DNA from: Microbacterium yannicii PS01
GTDB lineage: Bacteria; Actinomycetota; Actinomycetes; Actinomycetales; Microbacteriaceae
DNA: 64,000 bases
NCBI RefSeq assembly: GCF_000304335.1
Contig: NZ_CAJF01000021.1
Coordinates: forward strand, 1 to 64,000
Direction of reading: 5' to 3'
In this document: positions 37,110 to 46,067 of the stretch, piece after piece
How positions within the stretch are numbered: the stretch's first letter is position 1
How the letters are laid out: every line of letters begins with the position of its first letter
The notes under the pieces: generated by a model
Database searches by the model: none
Seen by the model: the letters and a program-made list of their open reading frames with translations, nothing else
What the model was told of the DNA's origin: nothing
Position numbers and translations under genes: made by a program

Positions 37110-37817
37110 ATGACGGAAGCATTCATCACCACGCTCGAAGAGCTCGAGCGATCGGCCGACCGCCCCGATCGCTTCAGTTCGTCGTTCGTTCGAGTCCTCC
37201 CGATCACCGGCGCCGCCGTCTCCACGGTGGGACGCGTGCTGGGTAGCGAGACGGTGTCGGCGACCGACGATGTCGCCGCGCATCTGGACGAGCTGCAGTT
37301 CGATCTCGGCGAAGGTCCGTGCTGGGACGTCGTCGGAGGAGCCGCGTTCGTCGCGGAGCCTGATTTCCGGACCAACGGTGCACGGCGCTGGCCGAGCCTC
37401 GTGGCCGCGACCGACAGGGATGACGTCACGTCGATGTTCGCCCTCCCGCTCGCCGTCGGCGATCTTCGATTCGGCGCCGTCGACCTCTACTCGCGGCGCC
37501 GCATGCTCCTCGATGACCGTCACATCCAGCAGGCGACGGCGATGGCCGAGGTCATCGGACGCCACGTCCTCCGCGATGCGCTGACGAACATCGACATCGA
37601 CGGCGACAGTCAGGTGAAGCCCTACTCCCGGCGCGTCGTGCATCAGGCGACCGGCGTCGTGCTCGCCCAGCTGGACCTGACCCCGGACGACGCACTGCTC
37701 GTGATCCAGGCCCACGCCTTCGCGAGCGGCCACAGCATGATGCAGGTCGCGAAGGACGTGGTCGAGGGACGACTCCGCTTCGTCCGTCAGTCCACGGGGA
37801 TCGAGGCGACGCGATGA
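37110..37817 (+). CDS. GAF-ANTAR regulator 1
   Basis: 235 residues: a GAF sensor domain (about 15-150, with the LDLGEGPCWD-like segment QFDLGEGPCWDVV) and a C-terminal ANTAR RNA-binding domain (about 172-225, VVHQATGVVLAQLDLTPDDALLVIQAHA). ANTAR proteins act by antitermination at two-hexaloop RNA hairpins. Its stop overlaps the start of a second GAF-ANTAR gene (ATGA), so the two are co-translated. A TAGCGT box lies 21-26 nt upstream. Ligand unknown. Confidence 0.85.
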   Translation: MTEAFITTLEELERSADRPDRFSSSFVRVLPITGAAVSTVGRVLGSETVSATDDVAAHLDELQFDLGEGPCWDVVGGAAFVAEPDFRTNGARRWPSLVAATDRDDVTSMFALPLAVGDLRFGAVDLYSRRRMLLDDRHIQQATAMAEVIGRHVLRDALTNIDIDGDSQVKPYSRRVVHQATGVVLAQLDLTPDDALLVIQAHAFASGHSMMQVAKDVVEGRLRFVRQSTGIEATR

Positions 37818-38542
37818 CCGCTTCCACCCGCGAGGCTCGACTTCTCGAGACGTTCGCGGTGCTGGCCGACACCCTCGTGGACGACTACGACGTCGTGGAT
37901 CTGCTGCAGACGCTGGTCGACGCTTGCCGCGATCTTCTCGACACGACGGATGCCGGCATCCTGCTCGCCGATCCGGAAGGCTCGCTCGAACTCATCAGCT
38001 CCACCAGCGAGGCCGCCGATCTCGTTGAGGTCATGCAGGTCGGCGCGGAGTCCGGACCCTGCATCGAGTCCTTCCGCAGCGGGAAGCATGTATCGCTGCC
38101 TGATGTCGCGCACGCTCCTCCGGAGTGGAGCGACTTTCGGCGTACCGCCCTGGAGAACGGATTCGCCGCCGTCGAGGCGATTCCCATGCGCCTGCGCGAC
38201 GTCACGATCGGCACGCTCAACCTGCTGCGGTCGGACCCGGGATCGCCGCCGGCCGACGACTTGGCCGCAGCGCGGGCCTTCGCGGATGTCGCCACGATCG
38301 GCATCCTCCATGAGCGGACGGTGCGCGAATCGGAGGTCCTGTCGGCGCAGCTGCAGCTCGCGCTCAACAGTCGTGTGGTCATCGAGCAGGCGAAGGGTGT
38401 GGTCTCGTTCACCGCGGGTGTCCCCATCGATGCCGCGTTCAGCCTCATCCGCAGCTATGCGCGGCAGCATGGACTGCGCCTCAGCGATGTCGCCGCGCGT
38501 GTGGTGCGGCGCGAACTGCGACTCGCTCCCGAACCGTCCTGA
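37814..38542 (+). CDS. GAF-ANTAR regulator 2
   Basis: 242 residues: GAF domain (about 10-165; LLDTTDAGILLADPEGSLEL, ESGPCIESFRSGKHVSLPDV) and ANTAR domain (about 175-232; SRVVIEQAKGVVSFTAGVPIDAAF), the latter close to the ANTAR consensus EQAKG. Related to but clearly diverged from the preceding protein. The coupled pair suggests hetero-oligomerisation or response to two signals, which is inference. No histidine kinase is adjacent. Confidence 0.87.
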   Translation: MTASTREARLLETFAVLADTLVDDYDVVDLLQTLVDACRDLLDTTDAGILLADPEGSLELISSTSEAADLVEVMQVGAESGPCIESFRSGKHVSLPDVAHAPPEWSDFRRTALENGFAAVEAIPMRLRDVTIGTLNLLRSDPGSPPADDLAAARAFADVATIGILHERTVRESEVLSAQLQLALNSRVVIEQAKGVVSFTAGVPIDAAFSLIRSYARQHGLRLSDVAARVVRRELRLAPEPS

Positions 38543-38655
38543 CCGGCCGAATTCAGCGATCTCCCGGGTGCGGAGTCGGCGACCGTCGACTACCCTGGGT
38601 TTCCTACCCCAGACCCCGGTAGCCGCCGATCAGTCGCACACGTTTGGGGTTTTCC

Positions 38656-38988
38656 GTGAAGATGTTGATCACCGAGGTCGGGTCGTACCTCACCGGCGAC
38701 GCCATCGCCGATGCTGTCTTCGACTACTGGCTGGCTTTGACCCGAGAGCACCGGGCCGACGTCGTGCGGGTGCCGATCATGACGATCGACGGGGAACGGT
38801 CCTACGTCTCCCTCACCATCGGATGGATGACCTCGCTTGCGGCGGTCGACCGCGATGACATGGCCGACCTCGAAGACGACGAGGCCGTCCGCGTGCTCGC
38901 CGCCAAGACCCGCGGTCTCCACCCGAGTGGCGACCGCTCGATGCAGCCGTCCGACGTGGCAGACATGTCGCTGGGCCTCCTGATGTAG
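38656..38988 (+). CDS. Uncharacterised protein, 110 residues
   Basis: Soluble, acidic protein with mixed helix and strand (KMLITEVGSYLTGDAIADAV, then VVRVPIMTIDGERSYVSLTI, then an Asp-rich DDMADLEDDEAVRVLAA helix). No family recognised. GTG 38656 is taken as the start; ATG 38662 is two codons further and equally possible, and neither has a good Shine-Dalgarno. It follows the GAF-ANTAR pair by 113 nt on the same strand, so cotranscription is possible. Confidence 0.6.
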   Translation: MKMLITEVGSYLTGDAIADAVFDYWLALTREHRADVVRVPIMTIDGERSYVSLTIGWMTSLAAVDRDDMADLEDDEAVRVLAAKTRGLHPSGDRSMQPSDVADMSLGLLM

Positions 38989-39103
38989 CGCGAATCCTGT
39001 CGAGCGATCCTCGAACGTCGTGCTCGCGGGGTCATTGACGGCTCTGCCCGCAGTTGGGATGCTGACCAGGTCACGTCCGGCCCCGGGGATGAAGGTGATC
39101 ACT

Positions 39104-40312
39104 GTGACGATCTCGACTCGTGCTGCTCAGGCGAAGGCCGCCGTCGACGTGGTGACGACGTTCTTCGGCCGCATCCAGGCACTGGCGAGTGACCCTCGCG
39201 CCCTCGATCTCACATTCGGCAACCCGCACGAGATGGCCCTCCCCGGGCTGTCGGGGGCGATCCGCGCTCAGGTCGAGCCGCAGTCGGTCGACTGGTTCGC
39301 GTACAAGACGAGCGAGCGCCGCGCGCAGGAAGCGGTCGCTGCGGGGCTCACCGCCGAGCTCGGGCTGCCGTTCGAGCCCGAAGACGTCGCGATGACGCAG
39401 GGTGCGTTCGGGGCGATCCAGCTTGCGCTGGCGCTCCTGACGGATGCCGGCGACGAGGTCGTCCTCCCGGTTCCGGGCTGGTTCTGCTACGAGCCGATGC
39501 TGCATGCCACGGATCTCGTTCCGGTGCGCGCGTTCCTCGAGCCTGTCACCTTCGACCTGGACGTCGGGGCGATCGCGCAGGCGATCACACCCCGCACGAG
39601 GATCGTGATCGTCAACTCCCCAGCCAACCCGACCGGTCGGGTCTATTCGAAGGAGAAGTGGGACGCGCTCGGCGAGGTGCTCGACCAGGCCTCGCGCACC
39701 CACGGGCGCCGCATCTGGCTCCTCTCCGACGAGCCGTACCGGCGCATCCGCTTCGACGATGTGGCCTTCGCCAGCCCGGCTGAGTCGTACCCGTGGACGG
39801 TGATCGACTACAGCTTCGGAAAGGTGCTGCTGGCGCCCGGACAGCGGCTGGGCTATCTCGCGCTCTCCCCCGCCATCCCCGCCGCCGAGCGAGACGAGCT
39901 GCGAGCGGCCCTCATGCCGCTCGGGCTCGCGATCGGCTGGGGCTTCCCGGATGCGGTCATGCAGTACTCGGTCCCCGAGCTGGAGACGCTGACGATCGAC
40001 ATGGCGGAGCTGACACGGAAGCGGGATCGGCTCTACGGCGCGCTGGCGGACGCAGGGCTGGAAGTCACCCGCCCCGAGGGGACCTTCTACCTGTGGGGTC
40101 GCGCGCCCGGGGGCGATGCGATCGCGTTCTGCGACGCGCTCGCGCGACGCGGCGTCTATGTGATGCCGGGCACCCTCTTCGACCAGCCCCACCACTTCCG
40201 CATCTCGCTGACCGCGACGATGCCGATGATCGACGAGGCGCTCCCCCACCTCCTCCAGGTAGCCGACGAACTCACGGCAAGGGCGACGTCCGCTCCTCCA
40301 GCGGGATCCTGA
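39104..40312 (+). CDS. Class I/II PLP-dependent aminotransferase
   Basis: 402 residues. NSPANPTGRVYSKEKW and the PLP lysine K240 in YSFGKVLLAPGQRLGYL identify a fold-type I aminotransferase; LLSDEPYRRIRFDD precedes it. Amino-donor specificity cannot be told. The GTG at 39104 is preferred because AAGGTGAT lies 4-5 nt upstream; an ATG at 39089 has no Shine-Dalgarno. Followed 55 nt later by a LysR-like DNA-binding gene. Confidence 0.85.
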   Translation: MTISTRAAQAKAAVDVVTTFFGRIQALASDPRALDLTFGNPHEMALPGLSGAIRAQVEPQSVDWFAYKTSERRAQEAVAAGLTAELGLPFEPEDVAMTQGAFGAIQLALALLTDAGDEVVLPVPGWFCYEPMLHATDLVPVRAFLEPVTFDLDVGAIAQAITPRTRIVIVNSPANPTGRVYSKEKWDALGEVLDQASRTHGRRIWLLSDEPYRRIRFDDVAFASPAESYPWTVIDYSFGKVLLAPGQRLGYLALSPAIPAAERDELRAALMPLGLAIGWGFPDAVMQYSVPELETLTIDMAELTRKRDRLYGALADAGLEVTRPEGTFYLWGRAPGGDAIAFCDALARRGVYVMPGTLFDQPHHFRISLTATMPMIDEALPHLLQVADELTARATSAPPAGS

Positions 40313-40366
40313 GATCTCGCGCAGACGGAAGCGCGGTACGTTCGATTCACCGAACGAAAGGCTTCC

Positions 40367-40717
40367 GTGGACCTCACTCTGCTCGAGCGCTTCGTCGCCG
40401 TCGTCGACGCCGGCGTGCACGTCCCGCGTGCCGCAGACGCCCTCGGCGTTCCGCTCGCCTCCCTGCACACCTCCCTCGACAAGCTCGAGAGCGAGGTGGG
40501 TCACCCCCTCTTCACCCGCGCGAAGGCGGGATGGACACTCACTCCTGCGGGCGTCCTCCTCCTGACGGAGGCCAGGCGACGGATCGCCGCCGCGCCGGCC
40601 TCGGCGCCGAAGCCCAAGGTTCCGGCGGGCGGCAAGGCGAAGGCGTCCAAGGGCAAGGGTCGCGCGCCGGTGGTCAAGGGTCAGCCGAAGCCCTTCAAGA
40701 AGCGGCAGGGCCGATAG
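40367..40717 (+). CDS. LysR-type helix-turn-helix protein lacking the effector domain
   Basis: 116 residues. The first 70 are a LysR-type winged helix (MDLTLLERFVAVVDAGVHV, AADALGVPLASLHTSLDKLE, HPLFTRAKAGWTLTPAG). Instead of the 200-residue ligand domain there is a Lys/Ala/Pro-rich basic tail of about 45 residues (KPKVPAGGKAKASKGKGRAP). It looks like a stand-alone DNA-binding or nucleoid-type protein and not a degraded gene, since it ends cleanly with biased codons. The GTG start follows GAAAGGCTTCC. Confidence 0.78.
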   Translation: MDLTLLERFVAVVDAGVHVPRAADALGVPLASLHTSLDKLESEVGHPLFTRAKAGWTLTPAGVLLLTEARRRIAAAPASAPKPKVPAGGKAKASKGKGRAPVVKGQPKPFKKRQGR

Positions 40718-40829
40718 CAGTCGACGCTCGGTGCCGGCGCCGCCCAGAGAGGCTGACGCGCCCGGCTGTCAACCCCCGCGGTTCCCGCTTGCGGCTAGGG
40801 GATCCTGGGACGGACGCCGAGGAGGAATG

Positions 40830-41213
40830 ATGTCCGACCCGAACCGAGATGCGCACGGGCCCATGAAGCTTCCCGACGAGCAGCCGACTCCGGACCCGAC
40901 CGACCTGAGCAACCAGGCAGCGCTGCAGACGGGAGCCACCTCCCGGTGGCTCGTACCGGCGGGCGTGCTCGCTGCCGTCGCCGTCGTGCTCTACTGCTTC
41001 GCGTTCCAGATCCAGATCGTGCTGCCGGTCGTCGGCATCGTCTACGTCGTCGTGATGTGGGTCGTGATGCTCCTGGCGTCCCGTCGAGCGGGCAGCGACC
41101 GGGTGGCGGTCAACCGCCGGCTGGCGTGGCTCATGGGGGCCATGGCCGCAGGTGCGCTCGTGGTGGCCATCGGGATCTACATCGTCGAGTCGATGCGCCT
41201 GCCCTGGACCTGA
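40830..41213 (+). CDS. Uncharacterised three-helix membrane protein
   Basis: 127 residues: a 40-residue polar N-terminus rich in Pro, Asp and Gln, then three hydrophobic segments (about 41-58, 62-80 and 99-119). An Arg/Ser-rich loop (LASRRAGSDRVAVNRR) separates helices 2 and 3. GAGGAGG lies 4 nt before the ATG at 40830; an ATG immediately before it is too close to the ribosome site. Function unknown. Confidence 0.68.
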   Translation: MSDPNRDAHGPMKLPDEQPTPDPTDLSNQAALQTGATSRWLVPAGVLAAVAVVLYCFAFQIQIVLPVVGIVYVVVMWVVMLLASRRAGSDRVAVNRRLAWLMGAMAAGALVVAIGIYIVESMRLPWT

Positions 41214-41229
41214 GCCGCGGTCGCGCGAG

Positions 41230-41811
41230 TCAATCCCAGTCGAGGTACTCCTCGATGAGAACCGCGGTCTCGATCGGGTGTGTCAGGGGGAACAGGTGAC
41301 CCGCGTCGCGGAGGGTCGTCACACTCGCGCGCTCGGGGGCGGTCGACTGCAGGAGGTCTCCCTGGACCGGCGGTGTGACCTCATCTTCGGCGCCCTGGAT
41401 GATCAGCACGGGGATCGCCGGCGGAAGGGGGATCTCCTGCTCCTGCACACCGAGCAGCAGCAGACCGTTCAGCCGGCCGGCGTGCTCCGCCCCGAATGCG
41501 CGGGCCACGGTTCCGCCGAGGCCATGACCGCCGATCCAGGTGCCGCTGAGACCCAGGTGGTCGAGAACATCGGCGACGTCGCCCACACGGTCATCGAGGG
41601 TCACTTCGCCCGACGACGCCCCGGCCGCATCCCGGGATCCGATCCGCACGACGCGGAAGCCCGCCTCCTCGGCGAGATAGTGCCCGACCACCGCCAGGGC
41701 ATCGCGCTCGAGACCAGGCTCCGGGATCAACACGAGGGTGACGGGACCCTCACCCTCATCGACGTAGGCGATCGCACGGCGATCCGGCTCGAAGATCTGG
41801 GTTTCGGTCAC
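41230..41811 (-). CDS. Alpha/beta-hydrolase fold protein lacking the nucleophile serine
   Basis: 193 residues with the alpha/beta-hydrolase layout: VTLVLIPEPGLERDAL, nucleophile elbow GHGLG, acid loop QGAEDEVTPP and the histidine in RDAGHLFPLTHP. The elbow residue normally Ser (GxSxG) is Gly97, so ordinary hydrolase chemistry is not expected. The rest of the fold, including His and Asp, is kept, suggesting a binding or regulatory role or an unusual reaction. GTG start at 41809-41811; GAGG lies upstream. Convergent with the gene at 40830. Confidence 0.75.
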   Translation of the reverse strand: MTETQIFEPDRRAIAYVDEGEGPVTLVLIPEPGLERDALAVVGHYLAEEAGFRVVRIGSRDAAGASSGEVTLDDRVGDVADVLDHLGLSGTWIGGHGLGGTVARAFGAEHAGRLNGLLLLGVQEQEIPLPPAIPVLIIQGAEDEVTPPVQGDLLQSTAPERASVTTLRDAGHLFPLTHPIETAVLIEEYLDWD

Positions 41812-41947
41812 TCTCTCGAGTCCTCTCGCCTGCGTGTGTCTCGGTGTCCCCGCGTCCGCCGGCCATGCCTGAACCGACTCGACGACTTTCCATCCTCGCC
41901 GTCATCGGTTCCGAACTCAAATCTCTCCACCCGGCGCGGGGTCGGCG

Positions 41948-42280
41948 CTATTTCAGCGGATCATGGCCCCAGTTCATGAGCGAATAGCGCCAGGGGGTCT
42001 CTTTCACGTCGCCGTCCGGACGTTGAGCGCTATGACGCGCGACGTAGCCGTTCACCTTCTTCATGTGGCCGTAGTCAGCCTCCGTGAGGTCGGCCTTCTT
42101 CGTTCGCAGCAGCTTCACGATGCGGCGTCCCGATTCGTGGCCGACGGACTCACCGCCGCCGTCCTTCTGCCCGACCGACCGGGATTCGTCGGTGTCGAGC
42201 CACTCCTCGAGTTCGCCAGCCGTCATGTTCACAGCGCGGTCGAAGTCCTTCGCGATCTCTTCCTGGTCGTCATCAGCCAT
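41948..42280 (-). CDS. DUF3140 protein
   Basis: 110 residues matching the DUF3140 pattern: FDRAVNMTAGELEEWLDT, ESRSVGQKDGGGESVGHESG, RRIVKLLRTKKADLT, and the end MNWGHDPLK. Members are sometimes called DNA-binding because of a helical, Lys-rich centre, but function is unproven. The ATG at 42280 is preceded by GAGG about 8 nt upstream. Stands alone between the hydrolase and kinase genes. Confidence 0.85.
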   Translation of the reverse strand: MADDDQEEIAKDFDRAVNMTAGELEEWLDTDESRSVGQKDGGGESVGHESGRRIVKLLRTKKADLTEADYGHMKKVNGYVARHSAQRPDGDVKETPWRYSLMNWGHDPLK

Positions 42281-42342
42281 CCGACGAGCCTCATGGACCG
42301 GAACCGATACGAACAGGGGGTTGCGAGAAGAGGGCGGACGCG

Positions 42343-43260
42343 TCAGGGAGCACGCGAGGTGAGGAGCGGCTGCAGGTGCGACAGCGACGGTCGGCCACCG
42401 AGGCGCGTCACGGTCGAGGCGGCTGCTGCCGCCGCGAAGTCGCCGGCGCGCTGGGCACTCCAGCTTCGTGCGAGCGCCCGCACCAGGCCGACGAAGAAGG
42501 CGTCGCCGGCGCCCGTGCGGTCGACGACATCGCCCCCATGCGGCAGGAAGCGCATGCCGGACCGGGATCCGATGAGATCCCCCTGGCCCGGTACCTCCAG
42601 GGCGACCACCGACGGTCCGCGGTTCAGCAGGTCGGCGCACGCCGCCCGGGCACGATGCTCGTCGGCGATCGGGAATCCGACGAGCGCCTCGGCCTCGGTG
42701 GCATCCGCGCGAAGGGTGTCAGCGAGGGCGACGAGCCTCTCAGCCAGTTCCGGTTCCGGAGCACCGTCGAGTGCGACCCGTGCCCCGTGCGCGCGTGCCG
42801 CCTCTGCCGCGTGCAACAGCACCCGAGCCGGCTGCTGAGCCTGCAGACACACCGTTCCGGCGCGCCGCACATGATCTTCGGCGGCGTCGGCATCGTGCTG
42901 CGTCACCAGCGAGGATGGCGGCACATGCTCGAGCAGCAGACGCTCTCCGGACCGATCGACGACATCCACCAGGACCGCAGAGGCCCCTCGCCGAGCGACT
43001 CCGCACACATCGATCCCGTCGTCGATCGCGGCATCCCGCAGCATCCCGCCGATCGAATCGGCGCCCACTGCGCCCACCAGCGCCACCTGGGCTCCGAGCT
43101 GCCGAAGCCCGACGGCCTGATTCGCGCCCTTGCCGCCGAGCAGCCATCTGCTGTCGGTCACCCGGAACGAGGAGCCGATGACCGGAGTGCGATCGAGCCG
43201 CATCGCGAGATCCTGACCGATCTGACCGAAGACGACGAAGCGGTCTTCTCTCTCGCTCAT
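42343..43260 (-). CDS. PfkB-family sugar kinase (ribokinase-like)
   Basis: 305-residue carbohydrate kinase. The N-terminal GGKGANQAVG motif and the C-terminal catalytic DRTGAGDAFFVGL (catalytic Asp about residue 252) are intact. Ribokinase is the nearest family by these motifs, but no ribose transporter or repressor is nearby, so the substrate could be another sugar or nucleoside. GGAGG lies 5 nt before the ATG at 43260. Confidence 0.85.
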   Translation of the reverse strand: MSEREDRFVVFGQIGQDLAMRLDRTPVIGSSFRVTDSRWLLGGKGANQAVGLRQLGAQVALVGAVGADSIGGMLRDAAIDDGIDVCGVARRGASAVLVDVVDRSGERLLLEHVPPSSLVTQHDADAAEDHVRRAGTVCLQAQQPARVLLHAAEAARAHGARVALDGAPEPELAERLVALADTLRADATEAEALVGFPIADEHRARAACADLLNRGPSVVALEVPGQGDLIGSRSGMRFLPHGGDVVDRTGAGDAFFVGLVRALARSWSAQRAGDFAAAAAASTVTRLGGRPSLSHLQPLLTSRAP

Positions 43261-43340
43261 CCGACCTCCGGGCTCGAGCCGCTCTCCAGCGCTACGGTAC
43301 TCGCCTCGACTCCCGACGAATCACCGGGCGATAGGCCGCG

Positions 43341-44414
43341 TCAGACGTTGAAGCGGAACTCGACGACGTCGCCGTCCTGCATGACGTAGTCCTTGCCCTC
43401 GAGGCGGGCCTTCCCCTTCGCGCGGGCCTCGACGACCGAGCCGGTCGCGACGAGGTCGTCGAACGAGATGACCTCGGCCTTGATGAAGCCCTTCTCGAAG
43501 TCGGTGTGGATGACACCCGCGGCCTGCGGTGCCTTCCAGCCCTTGCCGATCGTCCAGGCACGGGCCTCCTTGGGCCCGGCGGTCAGGTACGTCTGCAGAC
43601 CCAGCGTGTCGAAGCCGATGCGGGCCAGCTGGTCCAGGCCCGACTCGTCCTGCCCGGTCGACGCCAGCAGCTCGGCGGCATCCTCCGGGTCGAGGTCGAT
43701 CAGCTCCGACTCGATCTTGGCGTCGAGGAACACGGCCTGCGCCGGTGCCACCAGAGCGGCGAGCGCGGCTTTGCGGTCGGCATCCGTCAGGACCGCCTCG
43801 TCTACGTTGAAAACGAAGATGAAAGGCTTCGCCGTCAGCAGGCCGAGTTCGCGGATCGGGGCGAGATCGATGCCCGACGCCGACAGCAGCTCCCCGCGCT
43901 GCAGTGCATCCTGCGCGGCCTGCGCGGTCGCCAGCACGTTCGGGTCGAGCTTCCTGCCCTTGACCTCTTTCTCATAGCGCGTGATCGCCTTCTCGAGGGT
44001 CTGGAGGTCGGCGAGCTGCAGCTCGGCGTTGATCGTCTCCATGTCGCTCTGCGGATTCACCGCGCCCTCGACGTGCACGACGTCGTCGTCGTCGAAACCG
44101 CGCACGACCTGGGCGATGGCGTCGGCTTCACGGATGTTCGCGAGGAACTGGTTGCCCAGCCCCTCCCCTTCGCTCGCACCGCGCACGATGCCGGCGATGT
44201 CGACGAACGACACCGCCGCCGGCAGGATGCGCTCCGAGTGGAAGATCTCGGCGAGCGTCGCGAGTCGCGGGTCCGGCAGGTTGACCACCCCGACGTTGGG
44301 CTCGATCGTCGCGAACGGGTAGTTCGCCGCGAGCACCTGGTTCTTGGTCAGGGCATTGAAGAGGGTCGACTTGCCGACGTTCGGGAGACCGACGATTCCG
44401 ATGGTGAGAGCCAC
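43341..44414 (-). CDS. ychF: Redox-regulated ATPase YchF (Obg family)
   Basis: 357-residue Obg-like P-loop protein that prefers ATP and binds ribosomes, linked to translation control under oxidative stress. P-loop GLPNVGKST lies at residues 8-16 and the C-terminal TGS domain ends in GDVVEFRFNV. The GTG at 44412-44414 is chosen because TAGACT (44423-44428, minus strand) lies 8 nt upstream and MALTIGIVGLPNVGKS is the usual actinobacterial start. An ATG at 44420 would be only 2 nt from that -10 box. Confidence 0.94.
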   Translation of the reverse strand: MALTIGIVGLPNVGKSTLFNALTKNQVLAANYPFATIEPNVGVVNLPDPRLATLAEIFHSERILPAAVSFVDIAGIVRGASEGEGLGNQFLANIREADAIAQVVRGFDDDDVVHVEGAVNPQSDMETINAELQLADLQTLEKAITRYEKEVKGRKLDPNVLATAQAAQDALQRGELLSASGIDLAPIRELGLLTAKPFIFVFNVDEAVLTDADRKAALAALVAPAQAVFLDAKIESELIDLDPEDAAELLASTGQDESGLDQLARIGFDTLGLQTYLTAGPKEARAWTIGKGWKAPQAAGVIHTDFEKGFIKAEVISFDDLVATGSVVEARAKGKARLEGKDYVMQDGDVVEFRFNV

Positions 44415-44470
44415 GGGCATCGAGTCTACGTGCCGACGGGGTCGCGCCTTTCTCGGGCCCCGCCTCGCCG

Positions 44471-45229
44471 CTACGGACGGATGCCGCGGAACGCGTGCGT
44501 CAGATACGGAAGGTCGACCACCTCGGCCCCGCTCTCGTCCACCCGCCGATTCGCGTCGAACAGGTCGCCCACGGCCCCCAGCACGCGGGCGCGATCCTCG
44601 CTCGAAGCCGTGATCACATAGCTGCGGGACGAGACCATCTGCACCAGCCCCTCGCGGTCGAGGGTGCGGGTCCACGACCACGTGCGGTTCTCGAGTGGCC
44701 CCAGCGGCGCCTCGACCGTGGGTCCGTCCTCGGCGATCATCTGCTCGGCGTGACTGCCGTGCATCGCCGCGGTGAGCTGCGCGACCCAGGGTTCGGCGTC
44801 GTCCCGGATGTTCCACACGAGTCCGAGCACGCCGCCCGAGCGCAGCACACGGCCCACCTCCGCCGATGCCACCGCCGGATCGACCCAGTGCCAGGCCTGG
44901 CCGAGCAGCACGGCGTCGAGCGAGGCGTCCGGCAGCGGCATCCGCTCGGCCGTTCCGGCGAAGGTGGGCACTCCGTGCACGCTCGCCCGCAGGGCCACGA
45001 GCATCTCGGCGTCGGGGTCGATCGCCACGACCTCTGCACCGGCCTCGACGATGGTGCGCGTGAGCTTGCCGGTTCCGGCTCCCACGTCGGCGACCCGGAG
45101 CGCGCGGCCGGGGTGCTGGACGGGCGCGAGCATCCAATCGACGGCCTCTCGTGGGTAGTCCGGCCGACCCGCCTCGTACGCGGCGGCGACGGATCCGAAC
45201 GACCTCGACATCTCTTCGCGGCTGGCCAT
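44471..45229 (-). CDS. Class I SAM-dependent methyltransferase
   Basis: 252 residues with a Rossmann methyltransferase domain: motif I VADVGAGTGKLTR (about 47-59), acidic VVAIDPD after strand 2, and AVLLGQAWHWVDP. This resembles the UbiE/type 11 group of small-molecule methyltransferases. A TAGGCT box (45236-45241, minus strand) lies 6 nt before the ATG, so the gene is probably leaderless. Substrate unknown. Confidence 0.83.
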   Translation of the reverse strand: MASREEMSRSFGSVAAAYEAGRPDYPREAVDWMLAPVQHPGRALRVADVGAGTGKLTRTIVEAGAEVVAIDPDAEMLVALRASVHGVPTFAGTAERMPLPDASLDAVLLGQAWHWVDPAVASAEVGRVLRSGGVLGLVWNIRDDAEPWVAQLTAAMHGSHAEQMIAEDGPTVEAPLGPLENRTWSWTRTLDREGLVQMVSSRSYVITASSEDRARVLGAVGDLFDANRRVDESGAEVVDLPYLTHAFRGIRP

Positions 45230-45350
45230 GCCCCGAGCCTATGACGACGTCCGCCGGGGGCGGCACGCACCGGATGCCGTCGGGTGTCGATGGAGCGGCT
45301 TCGCGGCGCGCCTCGGGCGACACGCCGAGGCGCCGGGCGAGTCTGTGGAC

Positions 45351-45953
45351 GTGCCTCTGGACTTCACCGCGATCGACTTCGAGACGGCGAACTCCAGCAG
45401 CGCCTCGGCGTGCGCTGTGGGGCTGGTCCGGGTGCGAGGCGGCGAAGTTGTCGACAAGACCGGATGGCTCATCCGGCCGCCCGCCGGGCACGATGTCTTC
45501 TTCGAGCTGAACACCCGCATCCACGGCATCCGCGCGGAAGACGTCAGGCACGCGGCCACGTGGACCCGGCAGCTCGTCGATCTCGCCGCCTTCGCCGGCG
45601 ACGACGTCCTGGTCGCACACAACGCGGGCTTCGACATGGCCGTCCTCAAGCGCGCGTGCGAAGCGACAGGCGACGACTGCCCGCCCTACCGCTACGCGTG
45701 CAGCCTGCAGGTGGCCCGCAAGGTCTACTCGCTCGAGTCGTACCGCCTTCCCTTCGTGGCGGCAGAGGCGGGCTTCCCCGACTTCCCGCACCACAACGCC
45801 ACCGCCGACGCCCTGGCGTGCGCGCACGTGATGGTCGATGCCGCCCGCCGCCTCGGTGTCGACGACATCGACGCCTTGGCCGGGGCCGCCGGGGTGCGGG
45901 TGTCGCAGATCACCGTCACGGAGCCACCGGTGGTCACGTTCGCCGTGGCGTGA
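45351..45953 (+). CDS. 3'-5' exonuclease, DnaQ/DEDDh family
   Basis: 200 residues. All DEDDh catalytic residues are visible: Asp9 and Glu11 (AIDFETAN), Asp95 (NAGFDMAVL), His148 and Asp153 (PHHNATADALA). It is a stand-alone proofreading-type exonuclease; a BRCT domain is absent. GTG 45351 is the chosen start; GTG 45345 two codons earlier is equally possible. Divergent from the methyltransferase gene. Confidence 0.85.
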   Translation: MPLDFTAIDFETANSSSASACAVGLVRVRGGEVVDKTGWLIRPPAGHDVFFELNTRIHGIRAEDVRHAATWTRQLVDLAAFAGDDVLVAHNAGFDMAVLKRACEATGDDCPPYRYACSLQVARKVYSLESYRLPFVAAEAGFPDFPHHNATADALACAHVMVDAARRLGVDDIDALAGAAGVRVSQITVTEPPVVTFAVA

Positions 45954-46067
45954 TTCGGATGCCGCGGATGGCGGGCGGGCGCGGGACGCAGGTCGGCCGG
46001 AACGATCCACGACCGAGGGGCGGGCGCGGTGCCGGCGGATGTCGGTAGCCTCGGGCACGCTGGAGCC

